From assembly GCA_034111105.1 (NCBI GenBank), contig JAWUXY010000025.1, positions 1-17,196 on the forward strand: DNA of 17,196 nucleotides, in the 5' to 3' direction. Each line of letters opens with the position of its first letter. Within the stretch, counting starts at the first letter, position 1. The notes under the pieces are model-generated. The model ran no database searches. It saw only the letters and a program-made list of their open reading frames with translations, and was not told the origin of the DNA. Shown here piece by piece: positions 14,343 through 17,196 of the stretch. Source of the stretch: Bermanella sp034111105. GTDB lineage: Bacteria > Pseudomonadota > Gammaproteobacteria > Pseudomonadales > Oceanobacteraceae. Position numbers and translations under genes: made by a program.

Positions 14343-15215
14343 ATGAACATTGCATTTATTGGGCTCGGCAACATGGGCGCACCAATGGCAAGCCACCTCG
14401 CCAATCAAGGCCACGCCATCACAACCTACAATCGCACCACAAGTAAAACCAAGAACTGGCTCAAGCAACACCCTACACACAAAAGCGCGCAAAATGCCGA
14501 AGACGCCTGTAAAAACTGCGAAACACTCATACTGTGTGTCGGCAATGATAATGATGTAGAGCAGCTTATCTTTGGACCAAATGGCGCAAGTCAAAGCCTC
14601 AAGAAAGGCAGCCTTATTATTGATCACACCACAACCAGCAGCGAATTAGCCAAGCGTATGCACTCAAAACTCAAAAGCCTGCACATTGATTACGCGGACG
14701 CACCTATTTCAGGCGGACAACAAGGTGCTATCAACGGCCAACTCACCGTAATGTGCGGCGGTGACAATCATGCAGCACAGCGCACCCAAGAGATTACCGC
14801 CTGCTACAGCAAATCATTCAACCACATGGGCGAGACAGGCTCGGGACAGCTAACCAAAATGGTTAATCAAATTTGCGTTGGCGGCCTAATACAAGCACTT
14901 GCCGAAGGCATCCACTTTGGACAACAGGCTGGCCTAGATATGAATAAGGTAATGGAAACCCTTGGAAATGGAGCAGCTGCCTCATGGCAAATGAACAACC
15001 GCCACGAAACCATGATCAAAGGTGAATTCGATTTTGGCTTTGCCGTCGACCTAATGCGCAAAGACTTAGACATCTGCCTAACCAGCGCACAAGACATTCA
15101 GGCCAACCTACCAATCACCACACTTGTTAATCAATTCTACCGAGAACTGCAACACCAAGGGCACGGCAAACTAGACACATCCAGCTTACTATTAAGACTC
15201 AATCAAAAAGAATAA
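14343..15215 (+). CDS. NAD(P)-dependent beta-hydroxyacid dehydrogenase family protein (HIBADH/GarR-like)
   Basis: A 290-residue member of the 3-hydroxyisobutyrate dehydrogenase / tartronate-semialdehyde reductase / glyoxylate reductase superfamily, cytoplasmic. It opens with the dinucleotide-binding MNIAFIGLGNMGAPMA, has the substrate-site ADAPISGGQQGA (118-129), and the catalytic lysine in GQLTKMVNQ (Lys172, with Asn175). I choose ATG 14343 because the protein then begins directly at the Rossmann strand; an ATG at 14301 lies in the terminator's T-run and has no ribosome-binding site. The site for 14343 is itself weak. It follows the gltA terminator, so probably has its own promoter or depends on read-through. 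The exact substrate cannot be told from sequence. Confidence 0.9.
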   Translation: MNIAFIGLGNMGAPMASHLANQGHAITTYNRTTSKTKNWLKQHPTHKSAQNAEDACKNCETLILCVGNDNDVEQLIFGPNGASQSLKKGSLIIDHTTTSSELAKRMHSKLKSLHIDYADAPISGGQQGAINGQLTVMCGGDNHAAQRTQEITACYSKSFNHMGETGSGQLTKMVNQICVGGLIQALAEGIHFGQQAGLDMNKVMETLGNGAAASWQMNNRHETMIKGEFDFGFAVDLMRKDLDICLTSAQDIQANLPITTLVNQFYRELQHQGHGKLDTSSLLLRLNQKE

Positions 15216-15311
15216 AAGCAGGCACGATAAAAATGATCAATCAACTCAAGTTAATCATGAGAAAATCAAAACAATAAAGGGAATTTAATTTTTGGATTTG
15301 AAGCAAGAATT

Positions 15312-15329
15312 CATTTACTAAGTAGTAAA

Positions 15330-15331
<2 letters not shown>
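15312..15331 (-). repeat. 9-bp palindrome at the 3' end of the tRNA cluster
   Basis: CATTTACTA (15312-15320) and TAGTAAATG (15323-15331) are perfect arms separated by 2 bases, and the right arm overlaps the encoded CCA of the last tRNA-Leu. It is the last visible structure of the leftward tRNA transcript; the following TTCTTGC tract is a poor T-run, so it may be a processing or 3'-trailer hairpin rather than a strong terminator. Confidence 0.5.
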
Positions 15332-15414
<83 letters not shown>

Positions 15415-15485
15415 ACAACAGAGGCCAACTCATAGAGTTGATACAGTAGCTCTAAAAAAAACACCACTTACTCTTAAAGAATAAA

Positions 15486-15570
15486 TGGTGCGGATGGAGA
15501 GACTCGAACTCTCACGCCTCGCGGCACCAGAACCTAAATCTGGCGTGTATACCAATTTCACCACATCCGC
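15486..15570 (-). tRNA. tRNA-Leu (anticodon UAG), copy 2
   Basis: An 85-base class II tRNA with encoded CCA and the same TTTAGGT anticodon loop as its neighbour. The acceptor is GCGGATG/CATCCGC, fully paired, and the variable arm TGCC-GCGA-GGCG; both differ from copy 1 by changes that keep pairing. This points to an old tandem duplication rather than a recent copy. Confidence 0.96.
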
Positions 15571-15621
15571 ATTGCATTTTTGCCTCAAGTATCTAGAAGA
15601 TTACTCAAGCCAGAAATTAAG

Positions 15622-15698
15622 TGGGGTGACTGAAGGGGATCGAACCCTCGACCACAGGAATCACAATCCTGCGCTCTACCAACTGAGCTACAGTCACC
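15622..15698 (-). tRNA. tRNA-His (anticodon GUG)
   Basis: 77 bases including the encoded G at position -1, which faces C73, the identity feature of tRNA-His. Acceptor GTGACTG pairs with CAGTCAC. Anticodon stem CAGGA/TCCTG holds TTGTGAT with anticodon GTG. CCA is encoded. Confidence 0.96.
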
Positions 15699-15721
15699 AC
15701 AAAACTACATAAACCAAAGGC

Positions 15722-15798
15722 TGGTACGCCCGACAGGAATCGAACCTGTAACCCTCGGCTTAGAAGGCCGATGCTCTATCCGATTGAGCTACGGGCGC
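15722..15798 (-). tRNA. tRNA-Arg (anticodon UCU)
   Basis: 77 bases with encoded CCA. Anticodon stem TCGGC/GCCGA holds loop CTTCTAA with anticodon TCT (reads AGA/AGG). The acceptor GCGCCCG pairs with CGGGCGT, leaving G1 opposite T72, a wobble at the terminal pair. First tRNA of the leftward cluster. Confidence 0.95.
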
Positions 15799-15805
15799 TT
15801 CATCT

Positions 15806-15822
15806 GTCTAATCAAATTAGAC
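15806..15822 (-). other. Inverted repeat in the tRNA leader
   Basis: GTCTAAT (15806-15812) and ATTAGAC (15816-15822) form a 7-bp hairpin with a 3-base loop, 8 bases upstream of tRNA-Arg. It is likely part of the 5' leader removed by processing. Confidence 0.5.
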
Positions 15823-15879
15823 GTCAGACACAAACTTTCGTTTGTCACTCAGTGCAGTAGTGCTCACTAAGTGGGGCGC

Positions 15880-15908
15880 ATAATACGTATGGACTCCCAT
15901 CTCGTCAA
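15880..15908 (-). promoter_or_regulatory. Stable-RNA promoter of the tRNA cluster
   Basis: Read leftward: -35 TTGACG (15908-15903), 17-base spacer, -10 TATTAT (15885-15880), followed at once by GCGCCCC. A GC-rich discriminator after the -10 is typical of rRNA/tRNA promoters under stringent (ppGpp) control. The expected start near 15873 gives a leader of about 75 bases before tRNA-Arg. Confidence 0.8.
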
Positions 15909-16040
15909 CACTTTTCTCAAAAAATTTTATATAAAACAAGCAGTTCCAAGAATTCACAAGAATTGATACCAGTACTTTGTATTACAGGCGAACCATGCGA
16001 AAATTGCGAAAATTTTTATACGCATACCAGTAGGAAAGCC

Positions 16041-16898
16041 ATGAGTGCACAACGCATAGACGGTAACGCCGTAAGCGCCACCATCAAAGAGCAAGTTGCT
16101 CAACGTATTCAACAGCGTAAAGATGCCGGCAAACGTGCACCTGGTTTAGCCGTAATCCTAGTGGGCAGCGATGCCGCCAGCGAAGTATACGTAGGCAAGA
16201 AGCGCCAAGCATGTGAAGCCATAGGCATTCATAGCGTAGGCCACAACCTATCAAGCGACACTGACGAAGCCACCCTACTTGCCATAATCGACGATTTAAA
16301 CGCAGACGACACCATAGACGGTATTCTCGTTCAACTGCCATTACCGGCTCATTTAGACAGTACCAAGGTTCTTGAGCGCATCCACCCACAAAAAGACGTA
16401 GATGGCTTTCACCCTTACAACGTAGGTCGCCTAGCGCAGCGCATCCCGGTTCTGCGCTCATGCACGCCTGCTGGCATCATGACGCTGCTTGACCATTACA
16501 AACTCAATGTAAAAGGCCTACACGCGGTTATCGTGGGCGCATCAAACATCGTTGGCCGCCCAATGGCCATGGAATTACTACTAGCAGGCAGCACCACTAC
16601 TATCTGCCACCGCTTCACTAAAGATTTAAAACACCATGTATCACAAGCCGACTTATTAGTTGTTGCCATTGGTAAACGCGGCATTGTGGATGCCAACTGG
16701 ATTAAACCAGGCGCAATCGTAATAGACGTGGCCATCAACCGCCTAGATAACGGCAAACTGGCCGGTGACTTAGATTATGACGTAGCAGCAGAGCGCGCCA
16801 GCCACATCACACCCGTTCCCGGTGGTGTTGGACCAATGACGGTTGCTACTCTAATGGAAAATACGCTGTATGCGTGTGAGACGTTTCATGATGCTTAA
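16041..16898 (+). CDS. folD: Methylenetetrahydrofolate dehydrogenase / methenyltetrahydrofolate cyclohydrolase
   Basis: Bifunctional cytoplasmic enzyme of one-carbon metabolism, interconverting 5,10-methylene-, 5,10-methenyl- and 10-formyl-tetrahydrofolate with NADP. It is 285 residues (E. coli 288) from ATG 16041, supported by AGGA 7 bases upstream and by the family-like MSAQRIDGNAV start; an in-frame TTG at 15963 would add 26 residues rich in Cys and Thr with no ribosome-binding site. Active-site Tyr50 and Lys54 lie in SEVYVGKKRQACE. Also present are GILVQLPLP, QKDVDGFHPYNVG, the NADP loop VGASNIVGRPMAMELL and the C-terminal PVPGGVGPMTVATLMENT. It is divergent from the tRNA cluster. No strong promoter was recognised in 15909-16040, which does contain a 9-bp tandem repeat TGCGAAAAT (15996-16013). 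Confidence 0.97.
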   Translation: MSAQRIDGNAVSATIKEQVAQRIQQRKDAGKRAPGLAVILVGSDAASEVYVGKKRQACEAIGIHSVGHNLSSDTDEATLLAIIDDLNADDTIDGILVQLPLPAHLDSTKVLERIHPQKDVDGFHPYNVGRLAQRIPVLRSCTPAGIMTLLDHYKLNVKGLHAVIVGASNIVGRPMAMELLLAGSTTTICHRFTKDLKHHVSQADLLVVAIGKRGIVDANWIKPGAIVIDVAINRLDNGKLAGDLDYDVAAERASHITPVPGGVGPMTVATLMENTLYACETFHDA

Positions 16899-16918
16899 GT
16901 GTTAACCACCATAAGACA

Positions 16919-16945
16919 AAAAAGGGCGCAAAGTGCGCCCTTTTT
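16919..16945 (+). terminator. Intrinsic terminator of folD (bidirectional)
   Basis: AAAAAGGGCGCA (16919-16930) and TGCGCCCTTTTT (16934-16945) form a perfect 12-bp stem with a 3-base loop, beginning 20 bases after the folD stop. The A/T symmetry lets it work for leftward transcription as well, fitting the convergent gene to the right. Confidence 0.92.
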
Positions 16946-17076
16946 ACACCAGCCAAAACAGCGATAAACGCAAAATAAAGCCAGCACACAAAATCCAAAC
17001 CACCAAGCCGCATAATAAAGCCAACCCTCAGAAAAACTCAAACCTCCTAGCTTAACGACTTAATCAGAAGATAAAA

Positions 17077-17196
17077 CTAGACTTCGACAAAGCGTTTTTC
17101 AGCATAACCTGTCGTGATTTTAACGCCATCTTCCATCTTAATAATAATGGCTCTATCAATGACAATTATAGAGTCACTCAAGTGTATTCTGACACG
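17077..17196 (-). CDS. C-terminal end of an unidentified protein
   Basis: A frame open from the right edge runs for 39 codons to a TAG at 17077-17079. The visible end contains DSIIVIDRAIIIKMEDGV followed by KITTGYAEKRFVEV. Alternating hydrophobic residues suggest beta strands. It converges on folD with 130 bases between and shares the bidirectional terminator. I do not recognise the family; the fragment is short and could be chance, though the absence of stops and its protein-like composition favour a real gene. Confidence 0.45.
   Translation of the reverse strand, partial: RVRIHLSDSIIVIDRAIIIKMEDGVKITTGYAEKRFVEV

Noticed and set aside
14055..14627. Leftward open frame of 190 codons.
   Set aside because: It lies antisense to gltA and the dehydrogenase gene and crosses the gltA terminator; both sense genes are clearly real.
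15485..15712. Rightward open frame of 75 codons.
   Set aside because: It is made of the antisense of tRNA-Leu and tRNA-His genes.
16895..17041. Leftward frame of 48 codons (TTG start) encoding a hydrophobic, Trp/Cys-rich peptide after an AGGAGG at 17043-17048.
   Set aside because: The TTG is only one base from the AGGAGG, too close for initiation, and the frame runs through the folD terminator and over the folD stop. Probably chance.

Overview
The window is a chromosomal segment from a gammaproteobacterium. It most resembles marine Oceanospirillales or Pseudomonas relatives of moderate G+C; this is judged from protein sequence and gene order, not from a search. It is dominated by a TCA-cycle locus with the Pseudomonas-type order gltA / sdhCDAB-sucAB-lpdA-sucCD. 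gltA reads rightwards and everything else in the block reads leftwards. The proteins keep their catalytic and cofactor residues and I see no break in any of them.

Left edge (1-1205): a truncated gene with an apparent HEPN-type fold runs off the left end. A gene-poor, AT-rich stretch follows, with a 12-bp hairpin and a decayed SpoIIAA-like (STAS/SEC14, DUF3478-type) pseudogene. Then comes a strong terminator that closes the suc operon.

Core (1211-12557, minus strand): transcription runs sdhC, sdhD, sdhA, sdhB, terminator, sucA, sucB, lpdA, terminator-like hairpin, sucC, sucD. The spacers before sucA and sucC are the richest regulatory DNA in the window. The sucC leader has an 18-bp palindrome and a hairpin plus T-run just upstream of the start codon (attenuator-like). 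The sucA leader has a 7+7 palindrome, A-tracts, a 12-bp tandem repeat and three consecutive small hairpins. Together the enzymes convert oxaloacetate plus acetyl-CoA to citrate (GltA), 2-oxoglutarate to succinyl-CoA (SucA, SucB, Lpd), succinyl-CoA to succinate (SucCD) and succinate to fumarate (SdhCDAB). Several start codons can be set by ribosome-binding-site spacing: sucB at 6203, sdhD at 12189, gltA at 12954, the oxidoreductase at 14343 and folD at 16041.

Divergent region (12558-12953): good sigma-70 promoters for sdhC (leftward) and gltA (rightward) flank a nested inverted repeat.

Right part (14235-17196): a gltA terminator, a beta-hydroxyacid dehydrogenase-family gene, and a leftward tRNA cluster (Arg-UCU, His-GUG, Leu-UAG, Leu-UAG) behind a promoter with a GC-rich discriminator. 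Then folD and its terminator, and finally the C-terminal end of an unidentified leftward gene.

No insertion sequence, CRISPR array, prophage or obviously new multi-gene system is visible. The points most worth a second look are the sucC and sucA leaders, the truncated HEPN-like gene and the SpoIIAA-like remnant.
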